DNA from: Apodemus sylvaticus
Lineage: Eukaryota; Chordata; Mammalia; Rodentia; Muridae
Reading direction: 5' to 3'
Assembly: GCF_947179515.1 (NCBI RefSeq)
Contig: NC_067481.1
Span: 91,173,098 to 91,237,097, forward strand
DNA: 64,000 bases
This document shows positions 50,331 through 63,765 of the stretch, piece after piece. A program made the translations under genes and the position numbers. Under the pieces are notes generated by a model that worked only from the letters and a program-made list of their open reading frames with translations, was not told the DNA's origin and did not search any database. Numbering within the stretch: the stretch's first letter is position 1; each line of letters opens with the position of its first letter.

Positions 50331-50599
50331 ATGAGCTTTGGAGAAAGTCATGCAAACCACTCCAGAAATGGAGTGTTTGTAATGTGCCCTTGTCACCAAG
50401 CAAGAGGCATACCCACCTCTTAATTTACTTTTATATTTGACAGCCTACTTCCAGGTGTACCTGATGCCTCTGAATTGTAGGCCTGGTCTGTCCAAAACCA
50501 ATTAGTAACGTCTAGAAGATGCCCTATCTTCAGAATCCCCACAGGAAAGGACTACAGGGTAGTTTGCTTGGAAGTGGGGCCCAGATAAGAGAAAAACAG

Positions 50600-50910
50600 C
50601 TTCAGAAATAACACGATAAAGGAAAGGCTTGGTTTTAGCTCATGACTTCTGAGGGATTTCAGTTTGTTATGGTGGGGAAAGCATGACCATGGGGCAAGTG
50701 TGGCCCAGGGGGATTGGCTGCAGTTGTTGACATGGTAGCCAGCCATCAAGATAGAAAGCAGGAGAAACCAAGAGTAGGTAACCTTCAAAGTCCCATCCTT
50801 AGCGACCTCTTCCACTAGCCAGACCCCCACTTCCAGAAGGCTCTACAACTTTCCAAACAAGTGAAACTGGTGGTCAATTATCCAAACCATCAATCTGTAT
50901 GGGACATACT
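50600..50910 (-). mobile_element. MaLR-like LTR remnant
   Basis: The order of motifs (CTTGGTTTTAGCTCATGACT, AAGTCCCATCC, GACCTCTTCC) follows inverted MaLR LTRs seen elsewhere in the window. Boundaries are approximate. Confidence 0.45.
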
Positions 50911-51965
50911 GGATACAAACGATGACAGATCAATTAACCCAACCCCCCCCTCTCTCTCTTCAGTGAACTTGCTCAAGCCCAAATCACTGAAATCAGCAAA
51001 TCAGGTTGACCTGACTCCAAGTCTTTCTAGGTGATCTCCTCAGAAATGTGCTCTAATCATTCTTTAAGTTTCCTGCCTTCAGGACACAGATAATGTCCCT
51101 CTACATTTTATTATGATCTAGGCTACCAAGTCCCTCTCCTAAAGGTGCTTCTTAGCATTATCTTGAAGCATGAAATGGAAGTCAGCATTCCTTCTTCCAA
51201 ATTTCAGGCTTATGTCAGGAAGTGAGGAAGAAACTGAAGTATTCCAACACCTTTCCGAGTAGATAAAAATGAGCATGGCTTCCTTTTCCAGACCCTAGTA
51301 CACATCTGTTCATTATTCCTACCCGAATATGCCTATACCTACGCACCTACGCAAATAGCTTCAACTAACGAGAAAACAGACCTTCAGATCATGACTAGAG
51401 CCCATAGCTTTATGGTTAGCATGCTGTACTCTGCTTTGCAGCAAGCCACAGGGAGATTGTGCTGATAATGCATCACAGAGCAGACTTGCGGACAGGATGG
51501 ATAGACAGGCTCCCCTTGCCACATACTGTATATGGGAATTAGAATAGAAGGGATGTATTTGTACAGCCTCCCCTTCCACAAGTCTATTGTTTCCCAATCA
51601 TTCACCAGTACATCCTACTGAGGGTATAAATCTGTGTTGCTCGATGCCATATCCAACAGGGTGGTAATGTATTCATGGCCAAGGTTTGTCTGAGAAATCA
51701 ATAATTGGGGCAGCCAGTGGTTCTGCAGCATCAAATGGGAGGAGCAAACCCAACCTCTCTAACAAGTGACTGCTGGCCCTGTGCAGGAGCACAGGAGCTA
51801 CTTCAGAAGCAGTTGACTGCACTAGGCGCTGGTGCAGAGCAGGGCCAGAACAGGCTGCTGGAATCCCAGCAAACCACACTTGTGAAGGCCAGAGTTGGAC
51901 TAGGTTAGGAGATGCTCTAACACAGTCAAGAGCCTTGGAACTCTCCTGTTGCATTCTGCTCCTGC

Positions 51966-52063
51966 AGGTCACATGCTCCTTCGTTTTTCTGATCAAGTCT
52001 ATTTAGTCACCTATAGGTCACATGATCCTTTGTCTTTCTGGTCAAGTCTAATTAGTCACATTC
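51966..52063. repeat. 49-bp tandem duplication
   Basis: Two adjacent copies, each beginning AGGTCACATG and containing TCAAGTCTA and TTAGTCAC. Confidence 0.85.
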
Positions 52064-52600
52064 CACTTGAAGGTTGTGGCCAGTTATGACCCATATGCAA
52101 CAGAAAGCAATATTTGTGATACAAGCTACAGTGTCATGGCCAAAGGACCAGGACTATAACAAACATTTGACGTTTTCTTTCTCCACCATCCACTTAATGT
52201 TTCCCTGACCTAAAATGGCATTTTCTCCACTTTGCATGGTTTGTCTATCTGGGTGACCCAAATCTCATACCTCCAAAGGGTCCTTAACTTTAGTTACCCT
52301 GCACTTACTGGTTTGGGCTAATTTTATCACCTGTTGACTATCTTTAGTGGTCTTGAGACTTCTCAGAAACAGGCCATGGAGCCTACTGGTTCTGAGCACA
52401 CTCCTCTCTGTGCCTATTGGACCATAAAAGTCTAGGTCTCTGTTATCAGTCACTCAGGATTCACTCTTGGTCTAAAGGCATGAGAAGTCACAGCAGCTCG
52501 GTGGCAGTCGTAGCTCTATTCAGTGTGGAATTTACCATTTCCAGCAATTGAAGTCATTCCTCTTTCTTATCCTGCAACCAAGTCAGGTCAATTTGTGTCT

Positions 52601-52912
52601 GCAGTAGTTTGAATATGCTTGACCCAGGGAATGGTACTATTAGGAAATGTTGCTTTATTGGATTAGGCATGTCACTGTGGGTGTGGACTTTAATACCCTC
52701 ATCCTAGCTTCCTGGAAGCCAGTCTTCTAGCTGCCTTCAGATGAAGATGCAGAATTCTCAGCTCCTTCTGCACCATGCCTGCCTGGACACTGCCATGCTC
52801 CCACCCTTGATGATAATGGATTGACCCTGTAAGCCAGCCACAAGTAAATATTGTCCTTATAAACATTGCCTTGGTCATGGTGTCTGTTCACAGTACTAAA
52901 ATCCTAAGACAC
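52601..52912 (+). mobile_element. ORR1-type MaLR solitary LTR
   Basis: GTAGTTTGAATATGCTTGAC at the 5' end, then TTCTCAGCTCCTTCTGCACC, and TTGGTCATGGTGTCTGTTCA at the 3' end: a near-complete ORR1 LTR in + orientation. Confidence 0.85.
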
Positions 52913-54612
52913 TGTCCCTTTTTAAAAGTCACATGATGATGTCACAAAGCCTAATACCTCAAGATGTGACCATTTTGGAAGTAGAGTCATTAATCCAGTT
53001 ATCACTCAATATTACTGATTTCCCCACAGAAGGAGGAAATATGAGCACACATATAGGAAGACAACACATGAAGATGAATAATGACAGTTACTGGGAAAGC
53101 CAAAGTGGCCAGCAAGCCACATTAGGTAGAGGGAGGCATGGGCTAGATTTCTCCTCATGGATCTTAGAAAGAATCAGCCATGCTGACACACTGAACTTAG
53201 ATGACAACTGTCCTTAAGCTATTCTGCTCTTGGTATTTGTTACAGCCTTCCTGGAAAACTAATACAGACCAGGGACTCAAACCAAAGCAGGTCTTTTGAT
53301 GAGGTGGTAAAACAGGTCTCTTCTCCCATGATGTGGCGTCTTAGATTTCAGAGCTGTTGGAGATGTCTTTGACCCACCCTTCCCCCCTCCATTATTCATA
53401 ATATTTTCTTCAGTCTGGAGCTGATTCCTTTATCAAGTCGTATGCTCCCCTCCACTGGTACCCAGCCCAAGCCTTCTAAAGGTTGTTCCACTTCCTACCC
53501 TATAGTGTGCATCCAAGTGACAAGGTTCCAGATAAAGCCAGTGACTCCCATGCCTCTCTTCCCATCCCCATAAAACTGTAATAGCAATAGGAATGTATGA
53601 CACATGACATTCCACAGCTACCATGCTACTGCACAAGATGTCATCAGCATGGCGGAGCAACACAATGTTCCTGAAGTGTTCTTATAAACAAGATCTTGGT
53701 GGACTATTTTCCTGTTATAAGCAAGAGGAGCAGGAAGCATTCAGCATTACCAGGTGAGCAGCCATTGCCAAGCAGAAGAGACTGTCGATCTGTTCCTAAC
53801 CAGCAAAGCCATAAAAGCTTCTGTTAGTGTGAATGGCTGTCCCTTCTCATCAGTCACACTCTCTTGAGACAGATTGATTGAATGGAAAGCCTATGGGGAC
53901 CATTACTCCTAATTTTCAGGTCTTTGAAAGCATACTTTCTGGGACTTCTTTGTGTAGGAAATTCCACTCAGACTTCCTTTTATAATGGGTCTTACAGCAC
54001 AGGTCAACAAACAGATATATGTGTATACCTCAAGGAGTCAGGAAAACCCTGATTTGCTCTCCATGGAGTCCCTCTAGCATCTGTACCAGAACAGAGTTTG
54101 GGGGTGCCCTGGTCTTGATGTCACTTCAGATTACTATTTACTAGTCTTTGAGAAATCCATACGTTCCTTTTTCCATGCTGTGATTACTAGCCAGAATTCC
54201 CCTTGGGAAAAAAATCAGAGGTCTACTTGCTTAAGATACAAGGGTACTACCAAGCCTTCTCTGAAGGAACTAGGCCTCCATACCCACTAGACATGCATCT
54301 GCAAGATGAATGAAGAAATTAAAATTTCCTATTGCCTAGTGCCATGGATGATTGTGTGTGTGTGTGTGTGTACATGTATATGTATATATGCATATACACA
54401 CACATATGTTCTTCATTTATTTGACTTCTAGGAAAACAGGAGCCCATCAGTCAGTGTGGTTTAGAGCACTCTAATTTTCTGTCTTTTTGCTACATATTTA
54501 TGGAGATATGATGGCTTAAATATAGCTACCCATCTCTCCCAAACTGGAAATCCATTATCTTCATTGATATCAGAAAATGTGGTTTCATGGTATCAGATTC
54601 AGCTATCAATAC

Positions 54613-54710
54613 TGTTATGACTTGAATATGGAATGCTTTCCACAGAATCATGTACTGGGGCTTAACTGCCAGTCAATGGGCTTCCAGTGGTGTGGTTAGA
54701 TATAAGGGCG
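54613..54710 (+). mobile_element. LTR-like fragment
   Basis: TGTTATGACTTGAATATGGA resembles a MaLR LTR start. It is cut off by the inverted LTR at 54711. Confidence 0.4.
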
Positions 54711-54845
54711 GTCTTAGTTCCTTTTTTGTGACTGTGATAAGACACCATGACTAAGGCAACTCATAGAAGAAAGCATTTACTGAGGGCTTACAGTTTCAGA
54801 AGTAGCTGAGAGCTTACATCTTGAAATACAGCCACAAGGCAAGGC

Positions 54846-54909
<64 letters not shown>

Positions 54910-54995
54910 TTGAAACTTCAAAGCCTTTCCACCTCTTTTCAAATATACCTCTTAATCCAAAATCTTTCTATCAAATGGGGACCAAGCACCACAAA
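54711..54995 (-). mobile_element. ORR1-like MaLR LTR with internal GA repeat
   Basis: GTGACTGTGATAAGACACCA and TGACTAAGGCAACTC at its left end are the inverted ORR1 3' end. A GA repeat (54846-54906) interrupts it. Confidence 0.7.
54846..54906. repeat. GA microsatellite
   Basis: About 30 GA repeats with one extra G, lying within the LTR at 54711-54995. Confidence 0.95.
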
Positions 54996-57900
54996 TGATT
55001 TTAAAACTCCACCAGCATATATTGGTATTTGATGATATTTGTGGTAGGTGTTGAAAAACGGAGGTAGACACACTCCTTGGAGGAAGTAGATCCATGGGCT
55101 GTGCCCTGAAAACCTACATCTTGTCATCAGTCACTTCCTGCCAGTCCTGTGCATCCTGGCTACCACAAGTGAAGTAGACTCAATGAGGCCTTGATTGTCT
55201 TACAACTTTGTCTCATGTTCAACTATTCTGTCCATGTTTCAGCATAATCTCCTCCATAGCTGCACGAGATTGAGTCGCTTAAACTTCATAGCACCTGTAA
55301 TAGCAGAATAATGCCCCAACCCAAAGATGTATGTCAACATCCAAATCCCCAGAGCTCCCGAGTGCCCTAGATAATGTGGCGAAGGAAGATTAGGGATGCA
55401 AGCAGAATCAACTAGCCAGAGCTTCTTAAAATGAAACACAAACCTCTGGATTACCGAAGGGCCCAGTGTCACCACAAGGTCTTTACAAGTGGAAACGCAG
55501 TGGCCAGGAGGAGTCATGGAAACTGCATGAGGGGATTTGGACTTGCTGCTACAGCTGGTTTTTTTAATATAGAGGAATGACTTCTAAGCTTGGGACATAA
55601 CAGCCTCTTAGAGTAGGAAAATGCCAGAATCAGGCTCTCCTTCAAAGCCTCAAGGACAGAACCCATTACTGTCAGCACCCTAGTGTGTACTAGTTTTAGT
55701 CCCATAAAAGACCCATAAAAGAATTCTGTCCTATAGAACTAAGGAAAACGTTGAGTTGTTTTAGCTCATTGAATGAATGGGAGGCCACTTGTCACAGCAA
55801 TGGGAAGTGGACACAGAGCCCTCTGAGTTGAGATCATGCCTTCTGTCAACCTTACCTGTCACTTTCTGTTTGGATGCTCCCCAGAGTGACCAGGAAGCCA
55901 CTCAACACCATGGTTTCTGTGATTATCATTATCTGTAACCAGATGAGCACCTTGGCTACGTCGATGTCTCACTAACCACCACACCTGCCCATCATTTCGT
56001 ACACAGTGTATAGGTTATGACACCACTATGCTGGGGATTATACTGACCTCACTACTAACAGGAACTATTGCTCCCAGCCTTGTGTGCAATGCAACTCCAA
56101 AATCTTATTCTGAAACGTGTTTTTGAAATCATGCATCAAGTCCCACAGAAACTCAACACTGAGTTTGATTTACAGGTCAGTTTCATAGGCCTCACTTCAG
56201 AGGTGGCTTCACTCTCAGGCTCCACCCCAAATAACTCCGCATCTGAACAAGAGTCTCAGGTAATTGGAGTAAACATTCAATATATAATCCAAGGATAATT
56301 TTGATTTTTTTTTTATTGCGGGCGAGGAATGCATGGACATGCAACAAAGAAGTGAAGCAGAGAAATGTGCTGGGGGACAATTCAGGATCATGCATCACTG
56401 TGCTGCCCAGAACCTTGCGACACACTGTATGGAGACAGCCAACTGCTCAGCAGATGTACTACCCATCCATTCTTGGCATCCCTGGACAGCTAGATGGAGA
56501 ATGGTCCATCCCCTATTTCTCATAGGCCAAATTGAGACTTAACTAATTCCTTCCTAAGCTTCATCCTTCAGCCCCTTTGGCAGCTCTTGGGAAGACAGAT
56601 TATAAAATCTATCATCATTCTTCATCTACTTATACGCCAAGATGCAGAGTATGCAGCTGGCCAGTGTGGCCATGTATGGCTCGCTAAGATAGGGAAATAA
56701 TCTTCCCCCATCCAGATGGCTCATTGGCCCTACATGGTAGACTTAGCAGGTCCAAATAGACTAGGTTCAAATGACTCCCACCAGAACACACCTGACCACC
56801 TTAGCCAGGAAAATCTGTCACATTCAGTCTTCATTATACTTTAACCTGAACCTGTGTCCAGGATCTTTTTCACGGCCTGGCAATAGTATACCACCCCCAC
56901 CAATGCCCCCACCCCACTCGGCTTGCTTGGATGCTTGAATAAGGGAGAATTCTCACTGAGGGACTAGGATGCTGAGGGCCATAGCCTTTGTCCTACCTTG
57001 ATTTCTGTTGCTGTAATAAATAAAACCATTACCAAGAGCAACTTAGGAAGAAAGGGATTATTTTACCCTTCCCTGCCAGGTCACAGTCTATCTCTAAGAA
57101 CAGCAAAGCTTGAAATAAAACAGGAACCCTGGGTAGGAACTCAACCAGAGACTGTTGTTTAATGATTTGCTCTTCATGGTTCCCTCTGCTTGCCTTATGA
57201 CACAATCCAGGACCTACCTGCCCAGAGGTGAGACCACCACCAGTAGGCTGGGTCCTCTGCTATCAATCATTAATCAAGAAAATACTGTATAAACTTGCCT
57301 ATGGTCCAGTCTGCCTGAGGCATTTTCCAAATTGAAGCTTCCCCTTCCCACCTGACTCCAGCTCTTGTCAAGTTGATAAAATGAACAAACAGACAGACAA
57401 ACAAATAAACCAGATAAGCATAGCTCCCAAATTGAAGATGGCTTAGAAAATAGCCCTTTTGTCTTTTAACTGCACACAACTGGAGGCCTAGAGATTCAGG
57501 ATGCAATCAGAGAACTATGACCTTGAGCTATGGACCTGACTTTGCTAAGCCCAATTTCTTCTTCTGTGGAGGGGGCCAAGAATAGATGGCTATAAGCCAG
57601 TCAGAGGGTCTGGGAGCACAAGCAATGGGAATTAGCCCCTGCCAATGGAAGGATCTCACTTGGTTCTCAACAAGCATGAGGACCTACCTGCCTGGTAGTT
57701 GTAGTGGCCAGTGTTGGAAGTGGCATCCTTGCTGGCTTCCCTGCATTTCTACCTACATCCCAAGGATGCACAGTCATCATTTCTCTGTGTCTGCAGGAGT
57801 TGGCTTCAGGACCATGATACTAAGACACAGACGCTTAGGTAGGCTCTTAGTATAAAATGCCATAGCATTTGCACATAATAAATACTCTTACATATATCGA

Positions 57901-59384
57901 ATGACTTCCAGATTCTTTGTAATACCTGTGAATTCTACAGAAAGGATTGTTCTACATTTTATTTCAGGAATCATAAAAAGCTACATATAATCAGATGTAA
58001 TTTTCTTCTGAATATTTTGATCCAAGGGTGTCTGGTTCCACAGATGAGGGATTTCAGTTATGAAGAGATGGCTACCTGTTTGGGTGCTGACATTCTCATT
58101 GTGGATATGAACACAGAGCCCCAAACCCTAATTTCTCTACAGGTGGTTTCAGCCAAGGTATTTTCGAGAGACCACTGAGAAGGATGGACTGCATCGCAGA
58201 CATTGAGGAGAAATGAGTAATCAGTCCTGCTTAGAGGTACCCAAGCATATGCATCAAGGCTCAACTACTCCAAATCCTCCAGACATGCAGAAATCTGTAG
58301 TAGATGATACGGATACAGCAGCAACCAGGGAAGCTTCTGGAAGCAAGGGTGAGAACCCAATAATCACTGCATCATTAGGAAGGGGATGCAGATTACCACT
58401 GGCCCAGCTGTACTGTCTTGCCCAAGAAGACAATGTGTACTCCTGGAAAGGTCCAAACCATTCCATTGGCCAACGCAGAGGATTGCCAAGGTCATAGATC
58501 CAGAATAACCTTCCATTCCCTTTCCCAGAGGAAAGCTAATTGAGCAAGTGGTCCACGGTGAGTTTCCCACCATAGGACTTGTAATCATTCTGAAATTTAG
58601 GCTAAAGAATTGGAATACTCAGCACCCAACACCTCACAGATATGGACATGTGACACTTAACAATCAGGGTGCATTCCAAAAAGCACCCGGGAGGTTTTGT
58701 CACTGTGCAAATCTCAGGAGTGTGCTTGCCACAAACCTAGATGGCCTGGGCCAATCACTCCAGATGGGCTCTTGTTACAGTGGACAGACAGCAGAGGGAG
58801 AGGAAGAAGCCAACATATAGGAGATTACTGCTGGTGTCACAGCGCATACTGTTCTGCAGTTAATGTTATATAAGGAAGAGCACACTGCATAATAATGGTA
58901 AAGTACATAAACATAGCACGGCCATTTATCATAAAGTATTATGTGCTGTACATATTCTGGATAATATATGCTCAGATGACAGGCAGCGCTCTGTGTTTAT
59001 ACGCACCACACAAACACACAGAACATGAGTCCCTCTGGTATTATCACAGCTATAAGACATAGGGAGGCTGGAGGAATTCTCAGCTCCACTGTAGCCTATG
59101 GAGTTGCCACTGTGTGTGGGATGTGAATCATGTCCTTGACCAGAAGACATTACATGATGTGTGACTATATTCTGTACATGCACATGCATTAGTTTTCTCT
59201 GCAAGTATACTATTGCCTCACGTTAGTGATGGTTTGGGGTGTGGGGGGTAGTGAGGCCCACTTTGAGTGTCTGTTGGAGAGCTCCAATCTAGCATTTCCT
59301 TCCCAAGGGGTTCTCCTCAGGGTTAGCTTTAGATGAAAGAGTATGGATTAGTTAAAGAACAGAGGGATAGTGAAGATGATATAA
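54996..59384. other. Intergenic sequence
   Basis: No gene supported. It contains an old interspersed repeat at about 55290-55520 (GAATAATGCCCCAACCCAAA), an inverted MT-like LTR (56996-57385) and otherwise unassigned sequence. Small open frames near 56333 and 58213 show no recognised family. Confidence 0.5.
56996..57385 (-). mobile_element. MT-type MaLR LTR
   Basis: TTTCTGTTGCTGTAATAAAT at the left and CTCTTGTCAAGTTGATAAAA at the right are inverted MT LTR ends. ATCAATCATTAATCAAGAAA inside is typical. Confidence 0.7.
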
Positions 59385-59590
59385 AGGGGAAGGAGGAGGC
59401 AAAGGAGGAGGATGGAAGAGGAGGGTGATGGGGGAGGAGAGGAAGAGGGGAGAAGAGTAGGGGAATGGAGAAGGGGGAGGGGGAGGAGAGGGAAGAGGAG
59501 GGGAAGAGGAAAAGGACAGGGGAAGAGGGGGAGGAGGAGAAGGAGAAGGGAGGGGGAAGGAGAAGGGGAGGAGGGCAGAGAAGGCAAGAT
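59385..59590. repeat. Long GGA/GAA polypurine tract
   Basis: About 200 bp of almost pure purine on the + strand, with many runs of three to six G. Confidence 0.95.
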
Positions 59591-61859
59591 TGGAGCAGGG
59601 AGTGAGTTTAGGCTCCTCTTGAAAAAGAAAATTGAAGCCCACCAAACGCACAGAGCAGAGACCATTCCACCTTGCATAGTGGTTTATATTACTTCATCTC
59701 TTTAGAATTTATAATCAGCAATCCTTTTGGTAGTCAGGGTTCATAGCCCAAACTCTTATAAGAAGAAGCACGATTGACCATATTAGTTTTTTTCCCTTAT
59801 ATTTGACTCTTAATAACTCCAGTGAGAAATTTTTTGTGAGGTGAGTTATTTTATGACTGCTTCTGAAATTGGGTGAGTTCAGGCCCAGAACAGTACATGA
59901 CCTAAAGAATCTATATTAACTACTTAGAGCAAATGATGCTTACACTGATGGTCCAGTTCCAGGGGATTCCCAGAATTTGATTTTTAAAGTAAGTTGACAA
60001 CATTTAAAAGAAATAGAGTAGCAACTGAAAAACATACTAAATAAGCCAAACGGCACAAACACAGTGTAAATCTTAGGAGCTCCGTGGATCTGTGAGGACA
60101 GTCAAGACTCGAAGGCAGAATGGCTGCTGTTCACCTGTGGCCTCCCAGGCTGCGTTACTTCTTCCTTCAGTCTTTGCAACAGGTTCTAGAGATGAGAAAT
60201 CAGAAGCTCTGAAGCTAAACAGCACCAAGACACTCAGGAAACACAGCCACAGGAATATAATTCAGACCCATGCAACCCAAACATGGCGAACTGCCTCCTA
60301 TAGACTCCACCTCATTCCAACCTAGGATTTACAGTGTCATGGCAGAGAGACATGGGATTTTCCTTAAGGGGTGTGACTTATTAATAAAATGTTTGCCTTG
60401 TCCTATGAGCACCACGCTTTCACTTAGTCTCCTGCCCTTACTTAAACCATTTGCTCTGCCCTAAAACTTCCATTCAAGAATCTCTTTCCTGTTTTTAAAG
60501 AAAAGACCACCAGAGGGAGGTATTGACCTATGTTTCTTCTTCCTAAGCTCATTAGGCCATGAGAGAACACCAAAGCATGGAGAACACCAAAATAAACCTC
60601 AGCATAGGAAACACCCCAGCTAGATTTCTACCAACCTCTCCCCTGGGCATAGATATCATCCCTGTACTGAGTCCCCAAATATCTCAAGACGTGGCTCTTG
60701 TGAGTACTGCTAACTAGGCAGGGTAGGAACGCCAGGCAAGAGCTGGTTGCCTTTCTAGGGAGCCACTTGTAGAAAGGAGGCAAGCACTGAGACTATATTC
60801 CATCTCGCTGCATATGAGAAAGCTATAACACAATGACGTTAAACTAGTCCCGTCTAGGATTCCCCTATCACAACCCATTTCTACACCAAGAACCTCCTCA
60901 AAGCCTGGGGTGCTATTTGTGTTTCATGTGTAGAAAAGAGGACAAGCCCTCAGAGGTCCCATCAAAGGCCAATGCAGAGGACAGGCAAGGTGTGAGCCTC
61001 CTGCTGCTGTAACCACCGCTGGTGCTGGTGGGACATCAGCATCTCCCGTTACCTAAAGTTCCTGCATCCCAAATGAGAACTTGGTTTTATCATGTCTGCA
61101 TCCTCACCATGTTGTCCTGAGGCAACACTTAGAAGCAGTTGGATTTCTCCACTTTACCCATGAAGAAAATGAATCCCAGAACCATTAGTCTACATCTTAG
61201 TATCTTAGGAGCAAGAGTAGAACTCAAAGTCTGGTAACAAAATCTGGCCTCTCTGTTTCCTATACTGCATGTGACCTACTGTCAGCCCCCAGGGTACAGG
61301 TCAGTTCTCACCTGTTTGGTTTTGTCTGTCTTTATGGTTGTTGACCTGCCCTGTGTCTTTGTACCTTGCTCTATGCAAAAGAACCAACTCCTCACTTCAC
61401 AGTGCAGTCCAGAAAATTAAGTGAGCCATTGTTTGTGAAAATCCTTATTAGTGAGGTCCATCCTTTTGGTAGGTGAACTGATATCAGACCTCTTAAAGTT
61501 CACGATTGTCTACTTCTAAAAGTGTATGACTGTCGCTGGTCAGCTAGCTTGGGTAGTTATCTGTGAGGTAATCCTTTCTGCAGAGCATGAGACATCCCAG
61601 GCTTCTGGCCAATAAGGACAGCAGTTGAATGCTGGGAACAGTGACAGACCCTTCTCCTTTCCCTCCAGGGGCATTATACCCGAATGGCCAAAGCAAATAG
61701 AGGAAGACACAATGTTGGGCCTTTTGCCCAGAGCCTCTTCCCTTGTCATTGCCTGGCCTCCAGGACTAAGCATCCATCCTTCTCAAGACCTGCCCTTTGA
61801 CATCTTCCAGGCTCTGAGCCTCCCCTGTATCACATGTCTTCTCCTGCATTAGCTCAGAC

Positions 61860-62010
61860 ACGGTCACTATTTGTGTCTCCCCTTTACAGATAAACAACGT
61901 GAGATCTTGTAAGATTAGGAAACTTGGCCAAGAGCATACAACTACCAAATGGCGAAGCCAGGTCCAATCCCAGTCCTGTGTTTGTAATGCTCTATTGTCT
62001 TGTCCCTGGT
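61860..62010 (+). repeat. MIR remnant
   Basis: CTTTACAGATAAACAACGTG, TTGGCCAAGAGCATACAACT and AGCCAGGTCCAATCCCAGTC follow the order of the MIR core. Confidence 0.6.
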
Positions 62011-62911
62011 CTGCCACGTGGGGCTTGGACCATGTGAACTTTGACAGTCAGGAAGGTGTTTCTCTGTACTATATTAAATGAACTGCTGTCAGAGCCTTCC
62101 CTGGGACGACTCAGACCTACTCCTCAATCTTCTGTTTATATGTTTGTCTGCTTGCGTATTCCTATAATTAACCAGCACATGTTTCCACAGATTTGAATTT
62201 CACTTCCGGGAATTTTCAAAGAGTCTAACTTCATCAACAAATGAGTCATTTGAGTCTTTCCTCAGAAGTTCCAGGTCTGGCCAGGCAGCTCCTGCTGTCC
62301 ATCTCCAGTGTCTGAGCCGTGAAACTCTGAAATGGACTCCCCTTGTCTAAGGGTTCACCCTGAAGCACGTGGGCCAGGGTGCAACAATTCTCGCCCTCAG
62401 CCCTCTGGGTACCTGATAAGACCTCCTCAGACTAGGCAGGCTTTCTAGGATGTCCTAGGGAGAAAACAGAACCATGTGTGACTAAGGAGACTCAGATGTA
62501 ACTGCCTCTATAACTCATAGAGACCCCCAAAGAGAATCTGTTTGTCTGGCTCCATCTATGTGAACTGTGACACTGAACACATCCTCCCCACTTCTTTCTT
62601 TGTATTTTTTGTCCCTCATCCTCTGGTCCTTGGCTGCCAAAAGCCACCAATTAGCATGCAAGGTGCAAACTCCTAATTGTGAACATCAAGTCCATAGTGA
62701 CTATAGCGTAGTATCCACCATTGCTTGTCTGAGCCATGTGAAATGATTTACTTCATAACCATGAGGTGGGTTAAGCCCTGGCCGTTCCCCTATTACACCT
62801 GAGAAAACTGAAAATGAGAAAATCCAAGTCACTTGTTAAGGACCACCCTGAGAGAAGCTAGGAGTGGCCGGCGGGTCCACCAGAGCTCAGAACCTAGGTT
62901 TGCTTCTTTAT

Positions 62912-62948
<37 letters not shown>
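62912..62948. repeat. TG microsatellite
   Basis: About 18 TG repeats at the tail side of the inverted SINE. Confidence 0.95.
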
Positions 62949-62953
<5 letters not shown>

Positions 62954-63087
62954 CCTGAAGAGGCAATGGATTCCACGGAGCTGGAATTATAGACAGTCAT
63001 GAGTTGCCTAATGTGAATGCTGGGGACTGAACTTGGGTTCTCTGACGATCAGCCAACTCTCTCAACTGCTGAGCCATGCCTCCAGCC
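62949..63087 (-). repeat. B2/B3-type SINE
   Basis: GGGGACTGAACTTGGGTTCT and CTGCTGAGCCATGCCTCCAG are the reverse complement of a B-type SINE 5' half. Confidence 0.75.
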
Positions 63088-63744
63088 CTGACCTTTTATG
63101 TCTCATCCCCAAGCAAAGCACAACACTCTTGCTTTTCTCTAACCACTTATGTTAGAAACCACATAAACCAAGAAAAATCTCCCGCATAAAAAAATTATCT
63201 TATACTTGTGCGTGTATATATGACTATAAGTATAGTTTTATTTTTCAAAACATGCTTCCTCCAACTTTCATTAAACAATTTCTCCAACTTTCATTAAAAC
63301 ACAGCCATCTTCCCATGCCACTTACTTAATTGTTCTTCTGGCATCTGTTTATCATAACTGCATGAGACCACATCCGTTGGAAGAGACACTGTTTAACTAA
63401 GCAAGCCCTCATGACTGGCTATCGGGTTAGCAGCGGTTTGTTATGGTGACAGGCAACACCGCGGAGGAGACCCAGCACCACCTATTTGCTCTGTCTTGTG
63501 CTGGAAAATGAGCCCTGAGAAGTGGGTTTGCAAGGTTAATTGCACGGCTTTGTGTCTGTGCTGTTGGGCTCCCAGGGCGTGTATCTAAAAAATCCAAGGC
63601 TCCACTCTCAGCAAGCCATGAGTTCTAGTTGAGAGACTAAACAAAAATGGGCTGTCCGTTGATTCAATGTTCTGAACAAATCGCACCAAGCTTGCTTAAG
63701 ACTTTGAACCTCAGTGAACCTTTAGACACTGTTAGTGAGGTCCT

Positions 63745-63765
63745 GTCCCTGTCCTTGACAGGGAC
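63745..63765. other. Perfect 9-bp hairpin
   Basis: GTCCCTGTC, a 3-base CTT loop, then GACAGGGAC. No T-run follows and no role is evident. Confidence 0.8.

Larger units (their letters stand above)
48816..51300. other. Intergenic sequence right of L1
   Basis: No gene supported. It contains a MIR remnant (48835-48935), two antisense-oriented MaLR-type LTR remnants (about 49991-50330 and 50600-50910) and a C-run/CT stretch near 50942-50960. Confidence 0.6.
51301..54610. other. Intergenic sequence with old, unassigned repeats
   Basis: No gene supported. It holds a 49-bp tandem duplication (51966-52063), a sense ORR1 LTR (52601-52912), an old repeat that ends GGAAAACTAATACAG (about 52960-53272), a - strand open stretch with RHADDIL (53433-53663) and a TG/TA repeat (54353-54412). 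Confidence 0.5.

Noticed and set aside
58213..58497. 94-codon + frame
   Set aside because: No recognised family, no conserved start context and no splice sites matching a gene model.
59348..59705. Proline/serine-rich and glycine/glutamate-rich frames
   Set aside because: Both are translations of the polypurine tract.
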